The notes: a model not told the origin generated them from the sequence alone. A stretch of DNA of 64,000 nucleotides from an uncultured Pelagibacteraceae bacterium (GCA_902581585.1 CACHPB010000002.1:128709-192708); one strand, 5' to 3'. Counted from the stretch's first letter, positions 43,322 to 53,146 are shown. Numbers and translations are program-made.

Positions 43322-44831
43322 TTTTAAAAAAAAATATGAATTAGCTCTTAATAATGCAAAAAGATTATCAGATAAAATTTTGATAGATGGTAAATTAATT
43401 TCTGCTCAAACCGATAAAAAAATACCAGTTTTAAATCCTAGTACTGGAGAGAATATTGGTTCAGCACCACAATGTGATAAGAATGATGTAAATATTGCAG
43501 TCGAATCTGCTTTTAAAGCATTTCAAAAATGGAAAAAAATACCAGCACGTGAAAGGGGAAAGATGGTTGCTGCAGGTGCGAAGAGATTAGAGGAAAGAAA
43601 ATCTGAGATTGAGACTTTGCTTTCCTTAGATACTGGTAATGCTTTAAGAACTCAAGCTGTGCCAGAAACAGCTGCATCTATTGAGCTAATAAATATGTTT
43701 GCAGGACTATCAGGAGAGTTAAAGGGTGAGAATTATCCACCCAATATCCCAAATACTATTCATTATACAACAAGAGATCCAATTGGTGTCGTTTGTGCAA
43801 TTGTACCATGGAATGCTCCTTTATTTTTAACAGTTGCTAAAATTGCTCCAGCAATAGTTGCTGGTAACAGCGTTGTGTTAAAAACAGCCGAACAAGCACC
43901 TTTTTGCGCTTTACTCTTATCTGAAATATTCCAACAAGAACTACCACCAGGAGTTTTAAATGTTATTTCAGGGCTCGGAGAAGAGTGTGGTGAACCTTTG
44001 GTAACTCATGAAAAGGTAAGAAAAGTAACTTTTACGGGATCTTTTTCTGTTGGAAAAGTCATTGCTGAAAAAGCTGCTCCGAAATTATGTCCTGTTACTT
44101 TAGAACTTGGTGGGAAAAATCCAAATATAATAATGAGTGACGCTGATTTAGATATTGCAATTCAAGGAGTAATTGATGGTATGAGGTATACCCGTCAAGG
44201 ACAAGCATGTACTGCGGGGTCTAGAGTTTATATTCAGGAAAAAATTTATGATAAAGTTATCAATGGTGTAGTTGAAAAACTGAGTAAACTAAAAATGGGA
44301 AATGCTTTAGATGAAGGATCGGATATTGGAGCGATTATCTCAGAGGAGCAACTTAAAAGAACTTTGCATTATATGGATATAGCAAAACAAACTTCCTCAG
44401 CTAAAGTTTTACATGGTGGTAATCAACCAACAGGTAGTGATTATAAAAATGGTTTCTTTTATGAGCCTACACTTATGTCAGGGGTACCGGTAGACTCTCC
44501 TGTTTGTCAGGAAGAGATTTTTGGGCCAGTAGCTTGCGCTATTCCATTTAAAACATTTGAAGAAGTAATGCAAAGTGCGAACGATACACCATTTGGATTA
44601 TCAGCTGTGCTTTGGACTCAAAATTTGTCTAGAGCTCTAGAGTTTGTTGAAGATATCGAAGCAGGGTTTGTTCAAGTAAACCAATGCGTTGCTCCAAGAG
44701 CAAATGTATCTTATGGTGGTTTAAAAATGAGTGGTCTAGGTAAAGAATATGCTTTTGATAGTATGATAAATCATTTTACTCAAAGCAAAACAGTTTTGAT
44801 AAATCGTGGAAAATCAAATATAGATAATTAA
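43314..44831 (+). CDS. NAD(P)-dependent aldehyde dehydrogenase
   Basis: 505 residues, typical ALDH superfamily length. Signatures are IVPWNAPLFLTVAK, the FTGSFSVGKVI cofactor loop, the general-base glutamate in LELGGKNPNII and the catalytic cysteine in RQGQACTAGSR, then EEIFGPVACAIPF. It oxidises an aldehyde to a carboxylate; the substrate is unknown but is probably made by the co-translated SDR. The next gene starts 2 bases after its stop. Confidence 0.94.
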   Translation: MSNFKKKYELALNNAKRLSDKILIDGKLISAQTDKKIPVLNPSTGENIGSAPQCDKNDVNIAVESAFKAFQKWKKIPARERGKMVAAGAKRLEERKSEIETLLSLDTGNALRTQAVPETAASIELINMFAGLSGELKGENYPPNIPNTIHYTTRDPIGVVCAIVPWNAPLFLTVAKIAPAIVAGNSVVLKTAEQAPFCALLLSEIFQQELPPGVLNVISGLGEECGEPLVTHEKVRKVTFTGSFSVGKVIAEKAAPKLCPVTLELGGKNPNIIMSDADLDIAIQGVIDGMRYTRQGQACTAGSRVYIQEKIYDKVINGVVEKLSKLKMGNALDEGSDIGAIISEEQLKRTLHYMDIAKQTSSAKVLHGGNQPTGSDYKNGFFYEPTLMSGVPVDSPVCQEEIFGPVACAIPFKTFEEVMQSANDTPFGLSAVLWTQNLSRALEFVEDIEAGFVQVNQCVAPRANVSYGGLKMSGLGKEYAFDSMINHFTQSKTVLINRGKSNIDN

Positions 44832-44833
44832 AT

Positions 44834-45760
44834 ATGACAGATCAAATTGCTTTCATAGGAGTTGGAAATATGGGTAATCCAATGGCCAACCAGTTAGTTA
44901 AAGCTGGAAAAAAAGTTAAAGTTTATGATGTTTCTCCTGAAATGATACAAAAAGCAAAAGAAGCAAATTTAAAAGTAGTAGAAACTTTAGATGAAGTACT
45001 CGATGGTGCAAATTTTATAATTTCAATGTTACCTGAGGGAAAACATGTTAAGTCACTTTTTTTAGGCGAAAAAGGAATAATCGATAAAATATCAAAAGAT
45101 GCATTAATTATTGATTGTTCAACAATCGATATAGAAACTTCGTTATTACTCGGCAAAGAAGCTAAAAGTAGAGGCATTAAAATGATTGATGCACCTGTCA
45201 CTGGGGGTGTTATGGGTGCAAGAGTAGGCAAACTTAATTTTTTAGTTGGTGGAGATGACGTGTCTGTAAAATTAGCAAGACCATTAATGGACATTATGGG
45301 TCAAAAAATTTTGCACGCTGGACCCCAAGGAAGTGGTGTTGGAGTTAAAATCTGTAATAATATGTCCTTAGGTATTTCAATGATAGCTGCATCAGAGGCA
45401 TTAATGTTAGCAAAAAGACTAAAGATGGATTTAAAAAAAGTCCATGAAATAATGAAAAACGCATCAGGGAATAATTGGGCCTTGTCGACTTACACTCCCT
45501 TGCCGAATTTAACCGATGGCGTTCCTTCAAACAATAAATATAGACCTGGTTTTTCTGCTGCAATGATGACAAAAGATTTAAAATTAGCAAATGATGCTGC
45601 AAAATCAGTAAGCGCATCAACCCCTTTAGGAAAACATGCTTTAGAAATTTTTTCAGAATTTTGCAACGAGGGAGAGTCTGAAACTGATTATTCAGGTATA
45701 TCAAAAAAAATTGGTGGCGATGCATGGGATTACCCTTTTGATCCAAAAGGCAAAGATTAG
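44834..45760 (+). CDS. NAD(P)-dependent beta-hydroxyacid dehydrogenase (3-hydroxyisobutyrate dehydrogenase-like)
   Basis: 308 residues: N-terminal FIGVGNMGNPMANQLVKAG, IDCSTIDIETS, APVTGGVMGARVG, and the catalytic lysine in GVGVKICNNMSLG. The C-terminal ALDKDL-like segment is AAMMTKDLKLA. These features match MmsB/3-hydroxyisobutyrate dehydrogenase and tartronate semialdehyde reductase relatives. It would interconvert a beta-hydroxyacid and a semialdehyde, fitting the neighbouring ALDH, which is an MmsA-like position. The substrate is not proven. Confidence 0.92.
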   Translation: MTDQIAFIGVGNMGNPMANQLVKAGKKVKVYDVSPEMIQKAKEANLKVVETLDEVLDGANFIISMLPEGKHVKSLFLGEKGIIDKISKDALIIDCSTIDIETSLLLGKEAKSRGIKMIDAPVTGGVMGARVGKLNFLVGGDDVSVKLARPLMDIMGQKILHAGPQGSGVGVKICNNMSLGISMIAASEALMLAKRLKMDLKKVHEIMKNASGNNWALSTYTPLPNLTDGVPSNNKYRPGFSAAMMTKDLKLANDAAKSVSASTPLGKHALEIFSEFCNEGESETDYSGISKKIGGDAWDYPFDPKGKD

Positions 45761-45881
45761 CTATTAAACCTCAAGTTGCATATTCAATTTATGTAACAAT
45801 TTAACGTTTTACATTTCTCAGCCAATAATATTAACTTAGATTATTATTAAGTCTTAATAACAATAAAGAGAGGGATATATA

Positions 45882-46970
45882 ATGAAAAAAATCACATCAA
45901 TGATTTTAGCTTTAGTATTTGCAGTTTCAGTAATTGGTTCTGCATCTGCTAAAACATTAAAAATCCAACTTACTTTTCCTAAAACATCTTACGATGGACA
46001 AATCGTAAAAATGTGGACTGATAGAGTAACAAAATTAACTCGAGGTGAGTTAAAATTTGAACTTTTATCAAAAGGTGAAGTTGTTGGAATGAAAGAAACA
46101 CTAGAAGCCGTTGACAAAGGTCTAGTAGATGGTGGTGCAGCATGGACTCACTACTGGTCAAACTATCACCCAGCTGCGATGTTATTTGGTTCGCCAGTTG
46201 CTGGTGGAGGAATTGGGTTAAGTACTAAATCTTGGCTAGCATGGTACTTCGACAATGGTGGTAAAGAGTTATACGACCAATTGTGGAGCGAAATGGGAAT
46301 GAATGTTAAAGGTTTTGTGATGGCATCATCTGGACCAGAAGCATTAGGTTGGTTTAAAGAGCCAATCAAAAATATGGATGATTTCAGAAAATACAGATTC
46401 AGAACTCCTCCAGGAATTCCAGGACAAACATACAAAGATATCGGAATTGCATCAGTATCTTTATCAGGTGGTGATATTTTACCAGCGCTTGAAAAAGGAA
46501 CAATTGATGCTGCAGAGTGGTGTTGTCCAAAACCAGACTCAGTATTTGGTTTCCAAAAAGTTCTTAAAAACTATTATCTACAAGGTCTTCACCAAAATGT
46601 TGTAAATGGAGACATTTACATAAATGGTGATGTTTATAATTCTTTAACTGATCATCAAAAATATGCAATGGAAGTTGCATCTGAAGCTATGATTACAAGA
46701 AATATTACAAACAGAGCTGTAGAAAATGGAAAAGCGTTAATTGATCTTACTCAAAATCATGGTGTAAAACTATGGGATACACCAGCTGATTATTTCACTG
46801 AGTACATGAACGCTGCTCAAGCTACTCTTAAAAAGAATGCAGCCGAGAATGCTTTCTTTAAACAAGTTTACGAGCACATGACTGAGCACGCAAAAGTTGT
46901 AGTACCTTTTATTGCACAAATGGAAACATCTGATGCATCAATTGGATCTGCATTTGCAGCACAACAATAA
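45882..46970 (+). CDS. TRAP transporter substrate-binding protein DctP (TakP-like)
   Basis: 362 residues with a signal peptide (about 1-24, ending ASA). The RFRTPPGIPGQTYKDIG block near residue 170 and the GTIDAAEWCCP block near residue 210 correspond to the ligand-binding arginine and tryptophan region of the TakP/2-oxoacid subfamily. This suggests binding of 2-keto or hydroxy acids. A GAGAGGGA Shine-Dalgarno precedes the ATG in a 121-base spacer. It is followed by a hairpin and then dctQ and dctM. Ligand identity is inference. Confidence 0.92.
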   Translation: MKKITSMILALVFAVSVIGSASAKTLKIQLTFPKTSYDGQIVKMWTDRVTKLTRGELKFELLSKGEVVGMKETLEAVDKGLVDGGAAWTHYWSNYHPAAMLFGSPVAGGGIGLSTKSWLAWYFDNGGKELYDQLWSEMGMNVKGFVMASSGPEALGWFKEPIKNMDDFRKYRFRTPPGIPGQTYKDIGIASVSLSGGDILPALEKGTIDAAEWCCPKPDSVFGFQKVLKNYYLQGLHQNVVNGDIYINGDVYNSLTDHQKYAMEVASEAMITRNITNRAVENGKALIDLTQNHGVKLWDTPADYFTEYMNAAQATLKKNAAENAFFKQVYEHMTEHAKVVVPFIAQMETSDASIGSAFAAQQ

Positions 46971-46980
46971 GTAACTTTAT

Positions 46981-47014
46981 AAAAAACGGGGATTTTAATA
47001 ATCCCCGTTTTTTT
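46981..47014 (+). terminator. Terminator/attenuator between dctP and dctQ genes
   Basis: A perfect 14-base-pair stem (AAAAAACGGGGATT with AATCCCCGTTTTTT) has a 5-base loop and ends in a T tract. It begins 10 bases after the dctP stop. As in the other two binding-protein operons here, it should keep binding-protein mRNA in excess over the membrane subunits. Confidence 0.9.
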
Positions 47015-47046
47015 AATAATTTAATTTAAAATAATATACTTGTTCA

Positions 47047-47703
47047 ATGGTTGATAAAGATTCAGAACCTAAAGTTAAAGAAAATTTAGACATCACTGAC
47101 GAATTAATTGCTGAAAGAAGAACAAGTACAAAAATGCCTGAGGACATGATTCCTTGGATGGCAAAAACAATCGAATTTATTGACTCAAAAATGCTTTTAT
47201 CAGGCAAAATAATAATGTGGATCACAATTCCACTTATTTATGCAATGATACATGAGGTAATTGGAAGACATTTTTTTAATAGACCTACACTTTGGTCTTT
47301 TGATATTAGCAGAATGTTAGCAGGAGCTTTGTTCATGCTTGGTGCAGCATATACGTTATCAAAAGGTATCCATATAAGAGCTGACTTTCTCTATAGAAAT
47401 TGGACAGTTAAAAATCAAGCTAGAGTAGATTTATTTTTATATCTTTTGTTTTTTATACCAGGTTTCTTGGTATTTTTTTATGTAAGTTTTGATTATGCTT
47501 ACACATCAATTTGTGGAAGATCAAATCTTGAAGAATGTTTAGGTGGAAAAGTAAGAATTCAAAGAGCGATGGATACCACGTGGATGCCAATTATGTGGCC
47601 ATTAAAAAGTTGTATGCCAATTGGAGCCTTTCTACTTTTAGTTCAAGGTTTTTCTGAAATACTTAAAACATATTATGCTTTTGTGAAAGGAAGATGGCCT
47701 TAA
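47047..47703 (+). CDS. TRAP transporter small membrane subunit DctQ
   Basis: 218 residues with four membrane segments: around 54-74 (LLSGKIIMWITIPLIYAMI), 90-110, 130-155 and 185-205. An N-terminal cytoplasmic extension of about 50 charged residues is longer than in the smallest DctQ proteins, as is common in the TakP-type subfamily. It links the binding protein to the DctM transporter. Its stop overlaps the best dctM start by one base. Confidence 0.88.
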   Translation: MVDKDSEPKVKENLDITDELIAERRTSTKMPEDMIPWMAKTIEFIDSKMLLSGKIIMWITIPLIYAMIHEVIGRHFFNRPTLWSFDISRMLAGALFMLGAAYTLSKGIHIRADFLYRNWTVKNQARVDLFLYLLFFIPGFLVFFYVSFDYAYTSICGRSNLEECLGGKVRIQRAMDTTWMPIMWPLKSCMPIGAFLLLVQGFSEILKTYYAFVKGRWP

Positions 47704-49034
47704 TGGAATTCTTTTCACCAGAAATAATCGGCGCAATAATGATTGGTTGCATGTTGTTTGCAATTTTTGTTGGATTTCCTATTTCATTTACATTGATTTT
47801 TTTAGGTCTTGTTTTTGGTTATTGGGGATTTGGAAAGTTAGTTTTCTATTTAATGACCTTGCAATTCAATATGATAATGACCGAGAATACTCTGGCCGCC
47901 GTTCCACTCTTTATATTTATGGGAATTTTGATGGAGCAAGCTGGATTAATGGAAAGATTGTTTAACGCGGTACAACTAATGCTATCGAAAACTAGAGGAG
48001 CATTGTTTTATGCTGTTATGTTTGTTTCAACTATCTTTGCGGCAGCAACTGGAATTGTTGGAGCTTCAGTCACAATTTTAGGAATTATGGCTGGAAAAAC
48101 CATGATCAGGACAGGATATGATACCAGACTTTCTGCAGGTCTAATATGTGCTGGGGGTACTTTAGGAATTTTAATTCCTCCAAGCATTATGTTAGTTGTT
48201 ATGGGTCCTGTATTAGAAATACCAGTTACAGATTTATTCGCAGCAGCAATTATCCCAGGAATACTTTTAGCATTTTTGTACGGCGCTTACACAACGTTAA
48301 GATGTTTTTTAAATCCTAAACTCGGTCCTGTATTACCAGCTTCAGAACGACCAAAAAATATGGCTAAGGTTTGGTATGAGTTTTTAATGGGTTTAATTCC
48401 TCCTGCAGGTTTAGTTTTCTTTGCCTTAGGAAGTATTTTATTTGGTCTAGCAACTCCAACGGAAGGTGCCGGCATGGGAGCTTTTGGAGCAATACTTTTA
48501 GCACTGGCATATAAAAAACTTACTTACCATGGTCTAAAAGAAGCTCTGTTGAAAACTTTAGAGATAACAGCATTAATTATGTTTTTAGTTGCGGCCTCAA
48601 ATTTCTTTGGTGCGGTATTTTCAAAATTAGGAACTCCATCTCTATTAACAGACTTCTTATTAAATCTTGATGTAAATAAATATGTGATTTTAGCGATTAT
48701 AATGGCTGCAATATTTCTACTAGGTTGGCCTTTAGAATGGGTTCCAATTGTATTAATAGTTTTACCAATAGTTCTACCTTTAATTTTAGAATTAGGTTTT
48801 AACTTAACTTGGTTCGCTATTCTTGTAGCTGTCAATTTACAAACTGCCTGGCTATCTCCACCTGTAGCTTTATCAGCTTATTTCTTAAAAGGTGTGGTGC
48901 CTCAATGGGATTTAAAAGATATATATTTAGGTATGATGCAGTTTATGGTTATTCAATTAATTGGCTTAATATTAATTATTATATTTCCCCAAATAGCATT
49001 ATGGTTGCCAAGTATAATGTATCCTAGCCCTTAG
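47703..49034 (+). CDS. TRAP transporter large membrane subunit DctM
   Basis: 443 residues from ATG 47703, preferred over ATG 47694 because GGAAG lies 9 bases upstream and the start then overlaps the dctQ stop (TAATG). About twelve membrane segments carry TRAP-T hallmarks: VPLFIFMGILMEQAGL, GIVGASVTILGIMAGKTM, LGILIPPSIMLVVMG and TPTEGAGMGAFGA. It is the sodium-coupled translocation subunit of the 2-oxoacid-type TRAP system. Its last 11 bases overlap the convergent DMT gene. Confidence 0.93.
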   Translation: MEFFSPEIIGAIMIGCMLFAIFVGFPISFTLIFLGLVFGYWGFGKLVFYLMTLQFNMIMTENTLAAVPLFIFMGILMEQAGLMERLFNAVQLMLSKTRGALFYAVMFVSTIFAAATGIVGASVTILGIMAGKTMIRTGYDTRLSAGLICAGGTLGILIPPSIMLVVMGPVLEIPVTDLFAAAIIPGILLAFLYGAYTTLRCFLNPKLGPVLPASERPKNMAKVWYEFLMGLIPPAGLVFFALGSILFGLATPTEGAGMGAFGAILLALAYKKLTYHGLKEALLKTLEITALIMFLVAASNFFGAVFSKLGTPSLLTDFLLNLDVNKYVILAIIMAAIFLLGWPLEWVPIVLIVLPIVLPLILELGFNLTWFAILVAVNLQTAWLSPPVALSAYFLKGVVPQWDLKDIYLGMMQFMVIQLIGLILIIIFPQIALWLPSIMYPSP

Positions 49035-49923
49035 CTTTTTTATTAATTTGAGGAATAATTGTTCCTATTAAAATAATTATTAAGGATATAAATATATTAA
49101 TGGATATTGTAGAACCCAAAACTATCCATGACATTGTAGCACCAATAGGACCGGTTAAAGGATACATTAAACTAATTCTACCGATAGGTGCTCTTCTTAA
49201 AGCAAAGTTATAAAATAAATAAGCCCCAAAGGTTATAAAAGATAATGTTATGGCTGCAAGAACTGGAGGGCTTAAATTTAAATAATTATTATATTTAAAA
49301 CTACTATCAGGCCACAATATAAAAAGTATTAGAACAGATAAGATTGCTCCAATCATGTATTGAAAAGTATTAACACCCAATTGATTTACTTTGGTTTGCA
49401 TAAAACGTCTTCCAAGTACTTCATTAATAGAAACACACATCATTCCTAAAAATATAATAAAATCCCCTAAATAATTTCCACCTCCAATTTTCTTTTGGGT
49501 TGATAATAAAATTAAAGTTCCAATAATTGTAATAAATGCTCCAATTATTACTTTGATTTCAATTTTTTCTTTTAAAAAAATTCTTGCTACAAAAGGCTGC
49601 CAAATAGGAAGTGTACTTATTAAAGCAACACCACTTACCGGAGAGGTTAGCAACAGCCCTATATGAAAACTAAGAGTTACCAAAAAAGGATTTAGTAGAC
49701 CCATTAAAAAAGGAGTTAATCCAATTTTTTTAATAGATAAATCTACTCTCATTAAAAGTGCAAATATTAACATTAAAATAAATGCTAAAGAGAATCGAAC
49801 TGCCATTAAATCCATTACATAAAACTCTTGTAGTGCTAATTTTACAAATGGAGGACCAGAGCCAAAGCCTATAACAGCAATGAACATTGAAATGTAACCA
49901 ATATTACTTTTTAGAAAACTCAT
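49024..49923 (-). CDS. EamA/DMT-superfamily transporter
   Basis: 299 residues with ten membrane segments in two EamA repeats of about 140 residues; GFGSGPPFVKLAL, MDLMAVRFSLAFILM and APIGRISLMYPLTGPIGATMSWIVLG mark the repeats. DMT carriers export or import metabolites such as amino acids or nucleotide-sugars; the substrate is unknown. It is convergent with dctM (11-base overlap) and divergent from the NCS1 transporter gene. Confidence 0.88.
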   Translation of the reverse strand: MSFLKSNIGYISMFIAVIGFGSGPPFVKLALQEFYVMDLMAVRFSLAFILMLIFALLMRVDLSIKKIGLTPFLMGLLNPFLVTLSFHIGLLLTSPVSGVALISTLPIWQPFVARIFLKEKIEIKVIIGAFITIIGTLILLSTQKKIGGGNYLGDFIIFLGMMCVSINEVLGRRFMQTKVNQLGVNTFQYMIGAILSVLILFILWPDSSFKYNNYLNLSPPVLAAITLSFITFGAYLFYNFALRRAPIGRISLMYPLTGPIGATMSWIVLGSTISINIFISLIIILIGTIIPQINKKAKG

Positions 49924-49987
49924 GTATTAATATCTTACTGTTATCACTTTTATAGACATATAAAAATATTAGTTTAGAATCTTTAAA

Positions 49988-51439
49988 GTGAGTCAAAATA
50001 TAGAATTAAAAAATTTTGAATTAGCTACAGTTAATCCAAGTAACAAAACATGGACTTCGGCGGATTTATTCTGTTTTTGGGCAAATAGTATTCAAACTAT
50101 TGCTGGATTTGCTCTTATATCTTCTTTGTATTTAATCTATAATTTAAGTTCTTATTTAGTTTTATCTTCCTCAATAGCTGCATCAATTCTTGTGTATTTT
50201 TTTATTTCTTTAATTGGTCACCCATCCCAAAAACACGGAATACCTTTTCCAGTTTTGATGAGAATGTCCATGGGTCTAAACGGTGCTAGATATTTAAGTT
50301 TATTAAGATCAATTGTTGGAATTTTTATGTTTGGAATACAAACATACTTTATATCCAAATCTATAACCTACCTTACAAGAATTATTATTTATTACATATT
50401 CGACCCACAAATTTTAGAAAATGAATTTGTTTTAGAATTTTTTCTAGGCTTAAATGTTATAGATTGGTTTTCATTAATAGTGACATTTTTCATTCAATTT
50501 TTTTTATTTACAAATGGTCAAAGATATAATCAAGGATTTTTAAAATTCTCCGCAATATTTGTATACTTCGGCTTAATTTTCTTTTTTATTATGCTTATTG
50601 CTGAAAATAGCACTCAAATATTTCAATCTCTAAAATCTAATACAACTAGTACAGATTTGATTTCTAAATCAAATGTAATACCCTTTTTTATTCTTACAGG
50701 GACAATTTTTTCATATTTTTCCATTGTGCTTTTGAATTATGGAGATTTTTCAAGATATGTAAAAACTAGCAGAGATCTTAAAATAGGAAATTTATTTTTA
50801 TTTTTGAATATGATTATCTTTTCCTTTCTTGCGACTACTATTGTAATAGGTGTTGATGTTTTATTGAATCAAAAGCTAATCATTGTTGATCAAATAATTA
50901 CAAAGCCGATGGATATAATAGGAAAGATTGATAATGTCTATCTAACAGTCTACGCATTAATTTTTATAATATTCTCTTCAATTTCGACAAATTTAATAAC
51001 TAATTATGTTCCAACACAAAATAGTATAATTAATTTTTTACCTAAAAACTTGGACCTTAAAAGTGCAGGAATACTAATTTTAATATTTGGACTAATAACA
51101 GGCAGTTTGTGGCCATCAATACTAAGCCAAATAGAAATAATAAAATTAATTGATAGTTTAGCGGCATTTTTTGGACCAATTTTTGGAGTTATCATTGCAG
51201 ACTACTATCTTGTTAAGAGAGAAAAAGTTAATCACAAAGATCTTTTTTTTATCAGACCAGAAAACGAGTACATTTATTCAGGTGGATGGAATTATAAAGC
51301 CGTATACGCTGTATTAATTGGTTTTATTTTTTCATTTTCAATTATTTGGAATACTAATTTCGAAGATTTTAAAACATATTCATGGATTATAGGATTTGTC
51401 GTTTCATATGTTATGTATTATCTTCTTAATGAAAAATAA
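49988..51439 (+). CDS. NCS1-family nucleobase/hydantoin/allantoin-type transporter
   Basis: 483 residues with twelve membrane segments. NCS1 features are SNKTWTSADLFCFWANS near residue 20, the GIPFPVLMRMSMGLNGAR block near residue 75-95 and a C-terminal FFGPIFGVIIADYYLVKR. The start is GTG 49988; no ATG is available near the N-terminal motif. Members import cytosine, uracil, allantoin, hydantoins or pyridoxine with sodium or protons. The substrate is not readable; the next gene is a zinc alcohol dehydrogenase, 2 bases on. Confidence 0.9.
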   Translation: MSQNIELKNFELATVNPSNKTWTSADLFCFWANSIQTIAGFALISSLYLIYNLSSYLVLSSSIAASILVYFFISLIGHPSQKHGIPFPVLMRMSMGLNGARYLSLLRSIVGIFMFGIQTYFISKSITYLTRIIIYYIFDPQILENEFVLEFFLGLNVIDWFSLIVTFFIQFFLFTNGQRYNQGFLKFSAIFVYFGLIFFFIMLIAENSTQIFQSLKSNTTSTDLISKSNVIPFFILTGTIFSYFSIVLLNYGDFSRYVKTSRDLKIGNLFLFLNMIIFSFLATTIVIGVDVLLNQKLIIVDQIITKPMDIIGKIDNVYLTVYALIFIIFSSISTNLITNYVPTQNSIINFLPKNLDLKSAGILILIFGLITGSLWPSILSQIEIIKLIDSLAAFFGPIFGVIIADYYLVKREKVNHKDLFFIRPENEYIYSGGWNYKAVYAVLIGFIFSFSIIWNTNFEDFKTYSWIIGFVVSYVMYYLLNEK

Positions 51440-51441
51440 TT

Positions 51442-52449
51442 ATGAAAGCTTTAGTTTATACTGGTGTAGAAGAACTTACTTATAGAGACGAAAAAGAACC
51501 AACAGAGGTAAGTGGAGAAAGTATTCTTAAAGTTCACGCTTCAGGAATTTGTGGATCTGATATGCATGCTTATCATGGAAAAGATGAAAGAAGAATCCCG
51601 CCCTTAATACTAGGCCATGAGGTAAGTGGAAAAATACAAAATGGTAAATTCAAAGATAAAAATGTTGTATTAAACCCATTAATAACTTGTGGAAAATGTG
51701 AATACTGCATTAATGAACGCGAGCATTTATGTCCTAACAGAGTCTTATTAGGCATGAATAGACCTTATGAAAGAAGTGGAGTTTTTGCTGAGTATGTCTC
51801 TACTCCAAATCAAAATATTTATGAAATACCTGATCGTCTAGATTTAAGTGAAGCTACAATTGCTGAACCTACAGCAGTATCTTTACATGCTGTATTGATG
51901 GGCGAGACATCATTAAAAAAACCACTTAAAGAGTGTCGAACTTTAGTACAAGGTGCTGGAGCTATTGGATTATTGTGTTCATTAATTTTATCTAAAATAA
52001 AAGGAAATAAAAATATTGTAATGTCTGATCCAAACAAATTAAGGCTAGATGTTTGTTCAAAATACTTCGATGGTAAATTTGTTAGTCCAAATGATAAAGA
52101 AGTAAAAGAAAATAGTTTCGATATTGTTTTCGATACAGTTGGATTAGAGGTATCTAGACAACAAGCTATTTCTGTGATTAAGCCAGGTGGTAGCATTATT
52201 CATATTGGTTTAACACAACCTTCTGGTCAATTTAATTTTAGAAAAGCTACACTTCAGGAAGTAACATTTATAGGCACTTATTGTTATACTAATAAAGATT
52301 TTGAAAAAACAATTAAAATTTTGGCTGATAAAGAAATAGGAGATCTATCTTGGATTGAATATCGGGAATTAAAAAAAGGAGCAGAGGCTTTCAAGCAAAT
52401 TCATGATGGTAGTTGTTCTGCTCCAAAAATAGTCTTATTGCCAGAGTAA
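51442..52449 (+). CDS. Zinc-dependent alcohol/polyol dehydrogenase (MDR family)
   Basis: 335 residues. The catalytic zinc site is in CGSDMHAYHG and LGHEVSG; the four-cysteine structural zinc site is CGKCEYCINEREHLC. The Rossmann motif is VQGAGAIGLL near residue 170. The pattern is closest to sorbitol, threonine or galactitol-1-phosphate dehydrogenases. It probably oxidises a secondary alcohol with NAD. It lies directly behind the NCS1 transporter gene, so an imported compound may be its substrate. Confidence 0.92.
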   Translation: MKALVYTGVEELTYRDEKEPTEVSGESILKVHASGICGSDMHAYHGKDERRIPPLILGHEVSGKIQNGKFKDKNVVLNPLITCGKCEYCINEREHLCPNRVLLGMNRPYERSGVFAEYVSTPNQNIYEIPDRLDLSEATIAEPTAVSLHAVLMGETSLKKPLKECRTLVQGAGAIGLLCSLILSKIKGNKNIVMSDPNKLRLDVCSKYFDGKFVSPNDKEVKENSFDIVFDTVGLEVSRQQAISVIKPGGSIIHIGLTQPSGQFNFRKATLQEVTFIGTYCYTNKDFEKTIKILADKEIGDLSWIEYRELKKGAEAFKQIHDGSCSAPKIVLLPE

Positions 52450-52494
52450 ATACGTAATATTGAAAAAATAATAAAATTGTCTATAGAAGCTTTT

Positions 52495-53145
52495 GTGAAA
52501 AATATTTTATTATCAATAACATTCTCAATTTTTCTTTTTTCACTATCTAATGCTAATGAAAAAGTAATATTTGATTTTACTGAAAATGAACTTTCTACTT
52601 TAGAAGTGAGGAAAGTAAGAGGAGCTGATGCAAAAACTATTTATACAATTGGAAAAAACGAGAATGGAAATTATCTAAAAGCAGTAGCAGATAATGCAGC
52701 TTCCGGTCTGGGTAAAGAAATAAAAATAGATTTAGACGCCACCCCTTATATAAACATTACATGGAAAGTTGAAAAAGACTTAAAAGGAATTAAAGAAAAT
52801 ACAAAAAAAGGACATGATTTTGCTGCAAGAGTTTTTGTTATTAAAAAAACAGGTGCTACGCCATTATCAAATAGAGCTATTAATTATGTTTATTCTAGCA
52901 ACTTAAATATTGATGATTATAAACGGAGCCCTTATACAAAAAAGTCAATAGATTATGTTTTATCCACCACTAAAAAAAATTTTGGTGAGTGGATTACAGT
53001 TAAAGCAAATGTAAAAGAAGATTTTAAAAAACTCCATAAACTAGACGTTAAAGAGTTGGACGGAGTTGCTATTATGACTGACACTGATAATTCAAAGATG
53101 AAAGTTATAAGTTATTATCAAAATATTTATTTTTCCTCTGAGTAA
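52495..53145 (+). CDS. Exported DUF3047 family protein
   Basis: 216 residues from GTG 52495, chosen because it begins a good signal peptide (KNILLSITFSIFLFSLSNA); an in-frame TTG at 52477 is the alternative. The mature part matches DUF3047: NITWKVEKDLKGI, DFAARVFVI, RAINYVYSS and a C-terminal ELDGVAIMTDTDNSKMKVISYY block. Its beta-sandwich-like composition suggests carbohydrate or ligand binding, but the function is unknown. Confidence 0.82.
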   Translation: MKNILLSITFSIFLFSLSNANEKVIFDFTENELSTLEVRKVRGADAKTIYTIGKNENGNYLKAVADNAASGLGKEIKIDLDATPYINITWKVEKDLKGIKENTKKGHDFAARVFVIKKTGATPLSNRAINYVYSSNLNIDDYKRSPYTKKSIDYVLSTTKKNFGEWITVKANVKEDFKKLHKLDVKELDGVAIMTDTDNSKMKVISYYQNIYFSSE

Positions 53146-53146
53146 T

